64,000 nucleotides of DNA from Streptococcus sp. (GCA_030527925.1 JAUMZW010000004.1:62001-126000); one strand, 5' to 3'. Counted from the stretch's first letter, positions 34,901 to 43,315 are shown. A program made the numbers and translations. The notes: generated from the sequence alone by a model not told the origin.

Positions 34901-37303
34901 GGTAAAATAGTTTATCTTACTATTTGCAAGTTCTTCTTGGTAAAATCTAGCAGCAGCTTGAATAGTGTCTGCAAATCTATTTATTTTTGCCAGTTGTTCT
35001 TTATCAACTGATGTATCTAGCCTCGTTTTCCTTGACTTAAACTCTCCGTTTATGGTAAACTCTAAGTAGTGAGAGGATCTAGTAGGTCGACTGGTAACAG
35101 AGCGATCAAAGGTATCAGTTTCTGATACGGGTGCGGTGCTACCCTCAGCTTCGGGCTGTAAAGAACCCTTGTACTGAGACGTCCTCTCGTTTTTTTGTTG
35201 CTCTGATTCGGTCGCCTCTTGAGATACCTCAAGGGGCTTTTCTGTTTTTTGATTAGATTTCAAAGTATCGTAGGACACTTGAGAACGATAGTCCTGGTCT
35301 GCCTCTTGAGCCATCTCCAAATAAGGAGCAGGCAAAGCCTGACTCAATTGTTCAGAAAGAGCCTCACGTTCACTACCGATATCATAACGCATATTCGAGA
35401 TTAAAGAATTTCCTAGCTCATCTTGCAGAGCAAAATAAGTCTTATCATACCCTGATTCTGGAATAATAAGCTGCCAGTCATTCTCTTTGTAGAGTTTGGC
35501 TATGAAATCACTATAAGGAATAACTTCACCTGAAGAATACTGTTTAGACAATTTTGGATTCTCCGAGAAATCAAAAACAACTTGTAGTTCTGGTTCCGTT
35601 GCATGATCTGAAGTTGGGGTCACATCATTTTGTCTATCTAACAAGTTATCAAGAACCGCTTTTTCTTCATCTGTTCTTGGTCGATACTTAGTAGATGGAA
35701 CAAACGTTCCTTCTTCAGTGAGTTCCACCGCTACTCGTCTAAGACCTTTTACAAAGTAAAGATTGGGTTGCTTAGCCCACTGATTAACACTACCATCATC
35801 AATCAAAGATTGGGTACCCGGCTGGATTGTCACAGATGACATCTGCTCAGATATACCTTCCAGACGCTTTAGTTCTTCTTGATAACGTTTAATAGTCTCC
35901 CTAGTATAATGACTTTCCCCTCTTTCAGCCTTCTCAAGTTCTTCACGGATTCTATGGATATTTTGGACACTCATATCTAAGCCATTCCCTTTACGGTTTA
36001 AACCTTCTTCTTTAAAACGCTGTTGCTGCTCTAATCTTTCAACCCGTTCTTCTTGTTTTTTAATTTCATCTAACTTATTAAAAACCTTGTTTTCCAGCTG
36101 ATCTTTGCGTTTAAAGAAAGCAGTGCCACCCCTCTTGTCATTCATCGGTTGGCCGTTTGCCATTGCAGAATGACTATAAACCGCATCTGTAGCATCTGAG
36201 AATTCCTGATTCAAACGATCTAGTTTTCGTCTAGCTTGACCTAATCGACTATTATCAATAAGTGGCTGCTTTAGTGCATCATTCCAATCCGTTTTTACTT
36301 CTCCTTCTTTCAAAATAGGCAAATCTTCTGTAACAGTAGCCCCTTTTTCACGTAAAGAGTCAATAAAATTCCATCCGCCTTCGTCGTTGTCAACTGCCAG
36401 GGTGATCCAATCCGCATGTTTACCATCTGCAAAGAAGCCGTTATCGATCGCAGTCTGCAAACCTTCCGCCAGTTGATCATGGCTCCAAGTCAGAGGCCGT
36501 CCTGAAACTTCCGACTGGAGCTGCGCCACATGTCGGCCCACAACTGCTTCCTTCAGACCATCCATTGAGATTAATCGCACATCTTGAAGACCGTCTCGGT
36601 GCAATTCATAATAAGACATCAGATCAATTGCACTTTCTGCGAAGACAAGACGGTTAGGTTGCCCAATATCCACGTGCATACCAATAATACCGTCTGAGTT
36701 TCTGACAATATTCTTAGCATAGCCACGTTCAGGCCACTTCTCCCAATTTTCTTCAATACCTTGTAGCGTAGCTCCGACAATCTCACCTGAAAAATCAAGC
36801 GATTTGAAGACAACAACGGGTTTAATACTTCCATTTACCTTGGCATTAGCTTGTGCTAGCACCCCTTTTTCAAAGAAAAAGTCTATTGTTTCATCTGAAA
36901 GCCCACGTTGGTCTTTTAGATAGCTTCTAGCAGCTTCAAACGGCTGCTCATAAGGAGCCAGATAATAAGAAAAGGGGTCCCGCACATGTTCGACTTTTGT
37001 AAATTCTTTAAAAGTACCGTCATTGAGAAAATCAATCGCTTGATTAAAGTCAACTTCTTTCATTGTTTGAACCAAAGCAATAACATCACCGCCCTGATGA
37101 CGTGAAAACCAGTTCCACATGTTCTTTTTCGGCGAAACAACCATAGAATCATGTTCTTTCCATCGATAATCTCGTCCTGATTGAACCAGTTCAATATTGA
37201 GTTCATTAGCAACATCTAAAATATCACGAGACCTGGCATGTTCAACTCTCTCTCGACGACTTTTTCCACGTGGCGTTGGCTGTTGTGTGTGTGCTTCTTC
37301 CAT
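31970..37303 (-). CDS. Large polyvalent protein: primase/TOPRIM, polyvalent repeats, ArdC-like and zinc metallopeptidase
   Basis: 1777 residues in one frame. Residues about 20-85 resemble the DUF3991/CHC2-type DNA-binding region of primases. A TOPRIM domain follows (FAESAIDLMS near 215-225 and AVDNDEGG near 303-310). A coiled-coil region (about 350-470) comes next, then a long middle with three or more similar segments (for example DVRYDVGDE/NMRYDIGSE, each after an acidic-aromatic block), typical of LPD domains. The end has an ArdC-like region (QLSPRNVALIHEQ) and a zinc peptidase motif HELAH near 1664 with a downstream glutamate. It is probably injected with, or acts on, incoming single-stranded DNA and counters host restriction. 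ATG at 37303 has AGGAG six bases upstream. Confidence 0.82.
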   Translation of the reverse strand: MEEAHTQQPTPRGKSRRERVEHARSRDILDVANELNIELVQSGRDYRWKEHDSMVVSPKKNMWNWFSRHQGGDVIALVQTMKEVDFNQAIDFLNDGTFKEFTKVEHVRDPFSYYLAPYEQPFEAARSYLKDQRGLSDETIDFFFEKGVLAQANAKVNGSIKPVVVFKSLDFSGEIVGATLQGIEENWEKWPERGYAKNIVRNSDGIIGMHVDIGQPNRLVFAESAIDLMSYYELHRDGLQDVRLISMDGLKEAVVGRHVAQLQSEVSGRPLTWSHDQLAEGLQTAIDNGFFADGKHADWITLAVDNDEGGWNFIDSLREKGATVTEDLPILKEGEVKTDWNDALKQPLIDNSRLGQARRKLDRLNQEFSDATDAVYSHSAMANGQPMNDKRGGTAFFKRKDQLENKVFNKLDEIKKQEERVERLEQQQRFKEEGLNRKGNGLDMSVQNIHRIREELEKAERGESHYTRETIKRYQEELKRLEGISEQMSSVTIQPGTQSLIDDGSVNQWAKQPNLYFVKGLRRVAVELTEEGTFVPSTKYRPRTDEEKAVLDNLLDRQNDVTPTSDHATEPELQVVFDFSENPKLSKQYSSGEVIPYSDFIAKLYKENDWQLIIPESGYDKTYFALQDELGNSLISNMRYDIGSEREALSEQLSQALPAPYLEMAQEADQDYRSQVSYDTLKSNQKTEKPLEVSQEATESEQQKNERTSQYKGSLQPEAEGSTAPVSETDTFDRSVTSRPTRSSHYLEFTINGEFKSRKTRLDTSVDKEQLAKINRFADTIQAAARFYQEELANSKINYFTSSGDVVQVNFLEKNFVHLTGLKFIGNNQTPEKTLRDLAAGGTHSFDDIRISNTESAFSKVKVLPELKAALQTDSFYFDNLQNISRYTDKFHSLIKSSDQDLMLLFRDTEESGTVPISVFKSRSILEKELLDATKNEILGIYRDRDGVIEQIDVNEKYISDGGQEMLSILENKQYEEALESTQENVQNEAVSAELFTQVLDSAYNVGNPRKLGLQVSEESKGAWERYYELSDSHEGNFSAVVDAADRLGLVDKTSNFYQEWHQDQVYQNNYHVRLQWSETWPEGPQIPFKEAELVDYQTFAETLYKENKAFYERHHGSVTEVTSTGNQEAYIPYTKVKFDVYAPGGTLIKSDVRYDVGDEIEPISRLLGLGYRRLEGQSELAAIDEMVLSQLENQEVNQEIAAEANEQSLKVQEVLPDEASRSRGSFHSPNQELKTGLAQRVEEILAEDATNILLSSVSQIQENLSVEGNLVGTPQIDGQMLYTNREDFGQDYQLELAVHSPMMIDNLSDTQAPWTLAVIKEEHKLGYLAYGSDWGNDFQIEEELEKLSEQIGSERAPEGLYKQEEVDAFLADSQINKDLQGDLKSVATDEPFDYSSASAYEISEHAFQKIREYTQSPKDLLEYMDFMSKFPQLSPRNVALIHEQWRGANAVATYDQWQAMGDVLGIKPEDVIQTKAVYTNKRTGETKEVLHQSLSVKTGEKSKITLFRPLMVRMIPVVDEYGNHVKNDKGNPKYKKFSDATPQEKALVKEGKLPVRQFQERDSKTGQPRFTTYKVFELSQTTLKPESYPKAMPNRHYNFNLDKVKTKEVLDGLCDYAESISVKMMKDEARVLGNAKGAFYPEEQLILINPDNTPGEKIATTVHELAHATLHNPKLAEQYKELPKGQKELEAEMTSHLLSKHFGLDTSEKAIDYMASWTDNLKALDDKQLADSLKRVHQTVSKMLKQVENHTKPYQLGKKRGQSPNFPKAPTKGPSR

Positions 37304-37321
37304 AAAAACTCCTTTCATTTA

Positions 37322-37579
37322 CTAGAAACACTCGTATTGTGGGTGATAGGATGTGGCTTCAGGGACAACAAACAGTTCTTTTGGTAGTTGAACTAATTCT
37401 CCCACCGAAAGACTGTCAAACTGCTCCGGATTATCCTGATAGTTTAATTCCAACTCCAAATCACCATTTTTTCCTTGTCCTACAAAAAGAATTCTCTTCT
37501 GAGTATCGTCCATAGCCTTAACCAACCAGTCCGCCTCAAAGTCAAACATTTCTTCTGAGATACTTGGAAAATACAACAT
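37322..37579 (-). CDS. Small acidic protein, unknown function
   Basis: 85 residues, acidic, with strand-rich pattern (RILFVGQGKNGDLELELNY) and no membrane segment. AGGAGG lies eight bases before the ATG at 37579; the GTG nine bases upstream overlaps that site. It precedes the large polyvalent protein by 18 bases under shared promoter F and may be a small partner of it. Confidence 0.6.
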   Translation of the reverse strand: MLYFPSISEEMFDFEADWLVKAMDDTQKRILFVGQGKNGDLELELNYQDNPEQFDSLSVGELVQLPKELFVVPEATSYHPQYECF

Positions 37580-37611
37580 GATTTTCACCTCCTTTTTACT
37601 TTGATAATTTT

Positions 37612-37654
37612 AGTCTAAGGGATAATCAAATTCTCTGCAGTAAGCGGACAAGTC
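37612..37654 (-). promoter_or_regulatory. Shared ICE promoter/operator, copy F (polyvalent-protein operon)
   Basis: On the minus strand GACTTGTCCGCTTACTGCA, spacer, ATTATCCCTTA and TAGACT (37617-37612). Confidence 0.82.
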
Positions 37655-37670
37655 ATAGGAATTTTTCAGC

Positions 37671-37697
37671 AAAAAAGCCATTGATAAGATATCAATG
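37671..37697 (-). terminator. Terminator of the relaxosome operon
   Basis: On the minus strand CATTGATA and TATCAATG form a perfect eight-pair stem with a TCT loop, followed by GCTTTTTTG. Lies six bases after the relaxase stop. Confidence 0.85.
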
Positions 37698-37702
37698 ACT
37701 CA

Positions 37703-40069
37703 TTAACGTTGAGCTTGCTTACGTTCTTCTTGTTCCTCACGTTCATCACTACGTGCACGTTCCATCAATGCTTTTTTACTTGCTTGTTGCGAACGGTTAA
37801 GAGAAGCTGTCAATTGTCGCATAAAGTCTGTATTGATTTTTCCACTTCTCTGCGCCTGTTGCAGTTGAGCTTTTTTAACGACTTTCCGCTCCTGTAATTG
37901 CTTAGAAACAGCTTGAACAATCTGACTTTGGTTTTCTTCAGTCGGTTGTAATTTAGCATATAAGCGTTTCAATTCTGAAAAGCCCTGGGCATTAGCTATC
38001 CTCAGCTGCTTGATAGCTGATTCATCTGATAGTCGTTCCATCTGCTGGTTTCGAGTATTGATCTGATACTTCAGCTGAAAAATAGAGACATGAGTTTGAA
38101 GTTCCTCAATATAGGCTTCTTTTGTCGTCATAGACCCTTTCAGAAGCGCAAGGATACTGTCATCCTGAAGTCGACTGGCAAAATCTATCTCTGTACGTAG
38201 TTGCCTGATTGGAAGCTGGATAGTTCCAGCAGTAGCCTTTTTGATAGGGAGTGCAACGCTATCCTCAAATTGATTTTTTAAGCGTTGTCTCAATAACTGC
38301 TGCTCATCAGACAGTTTGAAATTAGGGGTAAGCTGTAGCTTAATTGCTTCCAATTCCTGATTTATTGATTGTTTCTTGAAGTCTATAAACGGCCGATCCG
38401 AAGCTAGAGGTTGAAGCTGATCCAAGAGTTTTTGTTGGATCTGTAATCCTTTCTGACTTGCTTCCAGCATACTCAATTTCAAAGCATAACGGAAAGTCCC
38501 TAATTCACGGCGTTCTTTTTCAGTTGGATTCGATTGTAGCTTAGCTGCATCAACCAGCTCTTTTAGCTCATCTGATGATAACAAGGATAAGTCCCTTAGG
38601 GTCATAGTCTTCATCTGGATATTCTCTGTCAGCTGACTGACATCATAAACATAGTCTGTTACAAAATCTGGCCGACCTATTCCTTTGCCGTTTTCATCAT
38701 ATTCCCCGTACACTGGTTTTATAATTTCAAGCGCTTCTTCTCCAGCCTTCACTGAATAGCCTAGTTTTTGCCAGGCTTCTTTGCTTTTTACTACACTGGC
38801 TTCAGGCAATCTTTCTAATATTTTTTCCTGGTTCAGAGTAGAAAAGTTATCCAAATTTTTTTCCAGTTGAAGGCTTTGAATTTGAGGGTCCGCCTCTCTA
38901 AATGAACGAAGGATATTATTGGCCAACCGTTCTCTTAGAGCCATAACACGACAGGCCAGATGATGTTCTAGATCATAACCTTTTGATTCCGCCAGTGACC
39001 GAATGGTTTTTCCATCAACCTTTCGGATTTTTTCATAGGCTTGATTTTTTTCAGCTGAATAGACACCCTCATAAGCTACAAGAAACTCTCTAGTTTCCTG
39101 TAGAAACTCTTGATAGGCAGCATTTCCTTCATTCTGCAAATAAGAATCTAGGTAACGATCCAGAAAGAACTTACTTACCGCAAAATCCCTGGCATTAGAC
39201 CCATACCGCCACTTCTTACCAATTGGCAAGTGATTGTAGGCTTGTTCCAAAAAATTTTTTTCAGCTGAAGAAGTAATTTTATCTTCCTGGTAAACAGATG
39301 TCATTAATTTTGCTTTGAGATTAGCTAAAATCTGTTCTTTTCTGAGAAGGTTTGATCGTGTTTCCTCTTTAAGCAAGCCGTGATAAACACCGCTTTTGAA
39401 ACGGTTAATTGTTTTTTGAGAGAAGTTTCCCTTGTACTCCATCCGGCCACGTGGCCGATAGAATATCCTCTCACGGTTAGATTCCACTTCAGACAAACCA
39501 AAATGAATATGAACATTGTCTGTGTTGAGATGGATATTTCCCCACCAAAATGCAGAAGCTGAAAGTCCTTCTTTCTGAATCAAAGTTGGCATCATATCAC
39601 GCATAGTAGCCTTAATTGCTTTTTGATCAACTTGGCCAGTCGCAACATCATACAATCCCTGTTCAGCAAGAAAAGCATTATCAAACGAAATGACACCCTG
39701 CCAGAGAAGAGAACCATTTTGATAAGCTAACTCCAAGTTATTTTTTAGGTCGCTTAATCGACGTTTCTGGAGATAATCCGCATCCTGAGTAAAGATAGCT
39801 GTTATTTCTTCGGATTGTTCTTCTGTTGCATACGAACGGTTCATGTAATCGATGTATTCTCTGAAGTTCAATTGTGTTTCAGGAACTGCCTCTTGAATTT
39901 TATACATTTCATCTTCAGTCAGTCCTTCCACCATCTGCCTGTTTGTTTCTAAGGACAATTCTTCATCAATTTTGACAGCCTCATCTCTATTAGTATAATC
40001 CACATATTGACTATTAGCCTCTGTGTATTGAAGCATAAATGTAATATTAGGACTAGACGATACATTCAT
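37703..40069 (-). CDS. MobL-like relaxase
   Basis: 788 residues. The N-terminal segment QYVDYTNRDEA (about 21-31) and the histidine triad HLNTDNVHIH (about 180-189) match the relaxase layout YxxYxxRxEA...HxxxDxxHxH seen in MobL/MobP-type enzymes of Firmicutes. This enzyme nicks oriT and stays bound to the transferred strand. The rest is helical, with a Q/K/R-rich tail that may be the secretion signal. It starts with ATG at 40069, eight bases after GGAAGGAG; a GTG one codon earlier is possible. Last gene of the operon from shared promoter G. Confidence 0.85.
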   Translation of the reverse strand: MNVSSSPNITFMLQYTEANSQYVDYTNRDEAVKIDEELSLETNRQMVEGLTEDEMYKIQEAVPETQLNFREYIDYMNRSYATEEQSEEITAIFTQDADYLQKRRLSDLKNNLELAYQNGSLLWQGVISFDNAFLAEQGLYDVATGQVDQKAIKATMRDMMPTLIQKEGLSASAFWWGNIHLNTDNVHIHFGLSEVESNRERIFYRPRGRMEYKGNFSQKTINRFKSGVYHGLLKEETRSNLLRKEQILANLKAKLMTSVYQEDKITSSAEKNFLEQAYNHLPIGKKWRYGSNARDFAVSKFFLDRYLDSYLQNEGNAAYQEFLQETREFLVAYEGVYSAEKNQAYEKIRKVDGKTIRSLAESKGYDLEHHLACRVMALRERLANNILRSFREADPQIQSLQLEKNLDNFSTLNQEKILERLPEASVVKSKEAWQKLGYSVKAGEEALEIIKPVYGEYDENGKGIGRPDFVTDYVYDVSQLTENIQMKTMTLRDLSLLSSDELKELVDAAKLQSNPTEKERRELGTFRYALKLSMLEASQKGLQIQQKLLDQLQPLASDRPFIDFKKQSINQELEAIKLQLTPNFKLSDEQQLLRQRLKNQFEDSVALPIKKATAGTIQLPIRQLRTEIDFASRLQDDSILALLKGSMTTKEAYIEELQTHVSIFQLKYQINTRNQQMERLSDESAIKQLRIANAQGFSELKRLYAKLQPTEENQSQIVQAVSKQLQERKVVKKAQLQQAQRSGKINTDFMRQLTASLNRSQQASKKALMERARSDEREEQEERKQAQR

Positions 40070-40089
40070 CACTTATGCTCCTTCCCTAA

Positions 40090-40650
40090 TCAAAATAGCC
40101 CATCTTTTCTTAATTGAACATAATCTTTCAGTAGTGGTTGGAGTTCTTCAGGTTCAACCTTAAAGTCTTGAAACCACGGTCCAGATGGAGAGATATGTAA
40201 CTCTTTTTTCACTTCAATGAATTGCATAGGAACTAACAAAATATTTGGTTGATTCAGTTCTGATCCACTTTCACGTTCAAGAAAAGCTACGATAAAATCT
40301 TGGCTACCATTTGTTCGAAATTGCCAATGATGAGAGTTCCCGTTTTTCTTTCTGTGCAACGAACTATACTTCACATCAATCGTCAAGCCATCAAACCAAA
40401 AATCATAAACAGGATTGTTTTTCTTGAAATATTTATTCGCATCCGTTGCTTCAGGAACATACTTTTGGAAAAGTTCTTCAGCCATTCCTCCCAGTTTAGC
40501 TGTCCTGGAACCGTACTGAATTTTATCTTGAATTTTTAAGCAGCCGCTTTTAATTAGTTGTAGGTGTGCAACATGAGTGGGTAAGCCAGATTTCTTTACC
40601 GCTTCATGAAAGTCACCTGTCTCTAAATAGAGTTCAACAATATCAGCCAT
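40090..40650 (-). CDS. Putative PD-(D/E)XK-fold nuclease of the relaxosome operon
   Basis: 186 residues. An N-terminal helix-turn-helix-like region (VELYLETGDFHEAVKKSGLPTHV) is followed by GGMAEELFQKY, then YDFWFDGLTIDVKYSS: a helix glutamate, an aspartate, and a D-x-K pair in the order of the PD-(D/E)XK nuclease core. The later HHWQFR block adds polar residues. I start at ATG 40650 with AGG upstream; a TTG five codons earlier overlaps the preceding gene. Fold assignment is by eye. Confidence 0.5.
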   Translation of the reverse strand: MADIVELYLETGDFHEAVKKSGLPTHVAHLQLIKSGCLKIQDKIQYGSRTAKLGGMAEELFQKYVPEATDANKYFKKNNPVYDFWFDGLTIDVKYSSLHRKKNGNSHHWQFRTNGSQDFIVAFLERESGSELNQPNILLVPMQFIEVKKELHISPSGPWFQDFKVEPEELQPLLKDYVQLRKDGLF

Positions 40651-40661
40651 TTTGATGTTCC

Positions 40662-41123
40662 TCAATGTGAGTGCTTCATCGTTTGTCCACGTGCAACATC
40701 TTCTTTAATGATGTCATCAATTCGAGCCATCAATTCATGTTGCATCGGATCGAAGCGAGAATGAATTGATTCTAAATCTTGAATATCAAAGTCGTTTCCT
40801 TTGGTAAGAGTATGGAAATTCGTTAGTTCTAAATAAAGCAACTGATCCAGTTGACGACTAACTATCTTCACTTTGTTTTTCAATTCTTCCACATCATTAT
40901 TTTTGAAATTTAAAAATTGTTTTAATCGTTCAGAGTAGGATTGACCGGGATTAGATTCAATAAATAGTTGATAACAGATATCAACAAGAAAAAGAAATGT
41001 CGCAGAAGTGGTCATACTGTTGATATGTTCGTCAGCCTCAAAAAATGATTTCAGTTCTTCATATTTTTTTAGATTCTCTTCTTTGTAGTAAATTGTCATT
41101 CGATTACTTGGTTTAGTCGTCAT
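40662..41123 (-). CDS. Relaxosome accessory protein candidate
   Basis: 153 residues, mostly helical with coiled-coil character (EELKNKVKIVSRQLDQLLYLEL). The N-terminus NRMTIYYKEENLKKYEELKSFF could form a ribbon-helix-helix. Small proteins of this type bind oriT with the relaxase. It lies between two nuclease-like genes in the relaxase operon. Confidence 0.5.
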   Translation of the reverse strand: MTTKPSNRMTIYYKEENLKKYEELKSFFEADEHINSMTTSATFLFLVDICYQLFIESNPGQSYSERLKQFLNFKNNDVEELKNKVKIVSRQLDQLLYLELTNFHTLTKGNDFDIQDLESIHSRFDPMQHELMARIDDIIKEDVARGQTMKHSH

Positions 41124-41142
41124 ATTATTCTCGCTTTCATTT

Positions 41143-41937
41143 TTAGATATTATTTTTTTCAGATGAACCCGTCAAATAATAAATATCATATCCTGGTTGG
41201 ATATTAAAGATATAAACATCAAATGAGATAGCATCATCTTCAATACTTTGTGCTTCCATACGAATACCACGAGCAACTAATTCTACGTTTCTGAACAAAG
41301 GAGTTACTCGGTAACGTACATGATGTCCTGTTTGCTTGATATAGCTAGCAACCATATTCTCATAATAAACCATAGATGATTTTTCATCATCAAAGTTTGC
41401 ATTAAGGGCACGTGTGCCTGTAAATAGATTTTTCACATTTGCATTCTCACCGCTTAATTGAAAACCAATCAAATGAGAACGATTATATAGGTAATCTTGC
41501 TTTCCATTAAAGTTGATTTTTTTATTTTTCCAGCCAGTTGGTTTTACCGATGAAATATCTTTACGTTCACTTGTCGGCATTAAGTCTTTACCCAACATTG
41601 CTTCAGCAACTCCCACACGATTCAGAAAATCAAGGTCACTATATTTTTCCCATGAACCTTTTTTTAAGCTCAATTCTTCTGTCGTAAATTGAGCTTTATC
41701 ATTAACCACAATGACTTGATGTTGACCATCAAACACTTTTGATTTTAACTCTTCATTTTGTGTCTGATGAACATTCTCAAAGTCACTATTTTTTTCTTCA
41801 GGCGAATCTGATATATTCAACTGACTAGCCAAATCATTTTGAGTAAATGCACTTTTGAGAGATTGAAAATTTTGTGGCTGTACTAAAAAAATGATGATAA
41901 ATACAATACTGACTAGTAGGAATTTATTCTTCTTCAT
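41143..41937 (-). CDS. Membrane-anchored DNA/RNA non-specific endonuclease (EndA/streptodornase-like)
   Basis: 264 residues. An N-terminal membrane anchor or signal (KFLLVSIVFIIIFLV, 5-19), a spacer, then a beta-beta-alpha metal nuclease domain with YNRSHLIGFQLSGENANVKN (about 151-170). This is the D/N-R-G/S-H catalytic motif of EndA and secreted streptococcal DNases. It starts four bases inside the next gene upstream (ATGA). A surface nuclease in a relaxase operon is unusual; it may degrade competitor DNA or process DNA at the envelope. Confidence 0.8.
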   Translation of the reverse strand: MKKNKFLLVSIVFIIIFLVQPQNFQSLKSAFTQNDLASQLNISDSPEEKNSDFENVHQTQNEELKSKVFDGQHQVIVVNDKAQFTTEELSLKKGSWEKYSDLDFLNRVGVAEAMLGKDLMPTSERKDISSVKPTGWKNKKINFNGKQDYLYNRSHLIGFQLSGENANVKNLFTGTRALNANFDDEKSSMVYYENMVASYIKQTGHHVRYRVTPLFRNVELVARGIRMEAQSIEDDAISFDVYIFNIQPGYDIYYLTGSSEKNNI

Positions 41938-42284
41938 AAACGCCCTCCTACTCCTCTTTCAGCAGCAAGTGCATCCACATCATCCATAAATCGTAACCAG
42001 TCAATGGTCAACTCTTCGACAATATCCTGTTTGGCACTATAGGCCAATAACTTAATTTCATTTTTAAGCAACTGTTCCAAAATATTGGCTTGTTGTTCTT
42101 TAATATCCGCTAAGGTCTCCGCAAACTTATTATCGTATAAATCCAATCCATCATTTTCGACAATTCGTTGAAGTTGAGCAAGCATAAATTCATTAAAGGA
42201 CGGATACTCATATTCTTTTGATATCATATGTAATTGTGCAAATACTTTTTCAGGAACATTCCGAATAATAAAAGTTTTAGTCAC
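41934..42284 (-). CDS. Ribbon-helix-helix-type relaxosome protein 1
   Basis: 116 residues. The N-terminus KTFIIRNVPEKVFAQLHMIS, followed by SFNEFMLAQLQRIV, matches the strand-helix-helix pattern of Arc/MobC-like DNA-binding proteins. The C-terminal part is helical. GTG start with GAGGTGG six bases upstream; it overlaps the previous gene by eight bases. Likely oriT-binding. Confidence 0.7.
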   Translation of the reverse strand: MTKTFIIRNVPEKVFAQLHMISKEYEYPSFNEFMLAQLQRIVENDGLDLYDNKFAETLADIKEQQANILEQLLKNEIKLLAYSAKQDIVEELTIDWLRFMDDVDALAAERGVGGRL

Positions 42285-42609
42285 TACTTTCCACCTCTCC
42301 TTCGTATTCTAACCAGCGTGAAATATGTTCTGCATAGCGGGCCATTTTCGTTTCAAAATCAGATAATAGATCTGTCTGTTTTTGAGTCAAAAATAAAACA
42401 TGGTCCGATGTCAATTTCATATTTTCTAAATGAGCAAGATAGTTCGGTTCTACTAAATTGAATTTACCTTTTTCAATTTTTTCACGACACATATCCAGTA
42501 AAAATTCATTAAATGATTTTGCTTTAGTTTCTCTCGCAAGTGATTTTAAGTAATCTACTTCTTGAGAAGTTAAACCACGAATTTTTAATTCTATTTTTTT
42601 CGATACCAT
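42277..42609 (-). CDS. Ribbon-helix-helix-type relaxosome protein 2
   Basis: About 110 residues with KKIELKIRGLTSQEVDYLKSL followed by SFNEFLLDMCREKIEKG: again strand-helix-helix, a paralogue in style of the next gene. The ATG at 42609 has only a distant AGGAAG; a TTG at 42633 lacks a site, so the start is uncertain. First protein gene after the oriT-like region. Confidence 0.68.
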   Translation of the reverse strand: MVSKKIELKIRGLTSQEVDYLKSLARETKAKSFNEFLLDMCREKIEKGKFNLVEPNYLAHLENMKLTSDHVLFLTQKQTDLLSDFETKMARYAEHISRWLEYEGEVESSD

Positions 42610-42814
42610 ATAATAATGCCGTCTTCCTTTCAAAAATAAAGCGCCCTTCTTTTTTCTTTTGACGAGGCAAAAGCTAAAAGAAGCAAAAAAGAAAACCTCA
42701 TCCTCGCAACGTCACGAACCAATATGGTTCTACTTTTGCGGTTTTTCCACACACAAACACACACTACTACGGCTAATGCCTTTGGAGATGTGTTGTGCTA
42801 GAAAAGAGCATAAG

Positions 42815-42863
42815 GGAAACTGATATCACGTATCCGTGATATGTTGATAGTATCAACGTTTCC
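42815..42863. repeat. Nested inverted repeats forming a three-way junction
   Basis: GGAAAC (42815-42820) pairs with GTTTCC (42858-42863). Inside lie two complete hairpins side by side: ATATCACG/CGTGATAT with loop TATC (42823-42842) and GTTGATA/TATCAAC with a one-base loop (42843-42857). Almost every base of the 49 is paired. Confidence 0.88.
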
Positions 42864-42894
42864 TGTGTCCCCAATTTTCTCGGTTTCACCTACT

Positions 42895-43012
42895 TTTACA
42901 TACACCCCTGCTTACAAAGACATACTTTTCAGCTTACTTTCACTTACTTTTTGAGTATTTTACTTACAAAAACTCACCTTCATACTTACAAGAACATACT
43001 CCGTTTTGAGGT
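42895..43012. repeat. Iteron-like CTTAC/CATAC repeats
   Basis: At least eight copies of (A/C)(A/T)TAC, mostly CTTAC or CATAC, recur at about 8-20 base intervals on the plus strand. Read as GTAAG/GTATG on the other strand. Possible binding array for the relaxosome proteins encoded next door. Confidence 0.5.
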
Positions 43013-43027
43013 CACATATAGAGTATT

Positions 43028-43315
43028 TTAGGACTCATCTGAAGAGGCCATAGAGGAATCATCTTGCCTATTTTTTGCTTCCACACGTCTTATTTTTTCC
43101 TCTTCCTTGATAAGCTCTAATTCTGTTTTGAGATCATCTAAAATCGTCTCATAAGACTGCTTTTTGTCTTTTTTCAACTGAATTTGAACATAGAGTTTAC
43201 CAATTTGCTTTTGAATATTTTCTTCAGCTTGCCTTCTTTCGTTTTCCAATGAAGCAACTTTTTTCTTTGCTTCTTCTAGTTCCAAATCAATTTTATTAAG
43301 ATTTTTCTTAGCCAT
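43028..43315 (-). CDS. Small coiled-coil protein
   Basis: 95 residues, almost wholly a K/E/Q-rich coiled coil with a serine-rich tail (DDSSMASSDES). It starts the relaxosome operon under shared promoter G and the oriT-like region follows its stop. Similar short coiled-coil proteins accompany mobilisation genes in many Gram-positive elements. No enzymatic domain. Confidence 0.68.
   Translation of the reverse strand: MAKKNLNKIDLELEEAKKKVASLENERRQAEENIQKQIGKLYVQIQLKKDKKQSYETILDDLKTELELIKEEEKIRRVEAKNRQDDSSMASSDES

Larger units (their letters stand above)
42640..43020. other. Probable origin of transfer (oriT) region
   Basis: A 390-base gap without genes between the coiled-coil gene and the ribbon-helix-helix pair. 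It holds a GAACC/GGTTC palindrome (near 42716-42730), a CA-rich tract (near 42748-42768), a three-way-junction repeat at 42815-42863, and many CTTAC/CATAC repeats between 42895 and 43010. Position beside relaxosome genes and this density of inverted and direct repeats fit an oriT. The nick site cannot be assigned. Confidence 0.7.
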
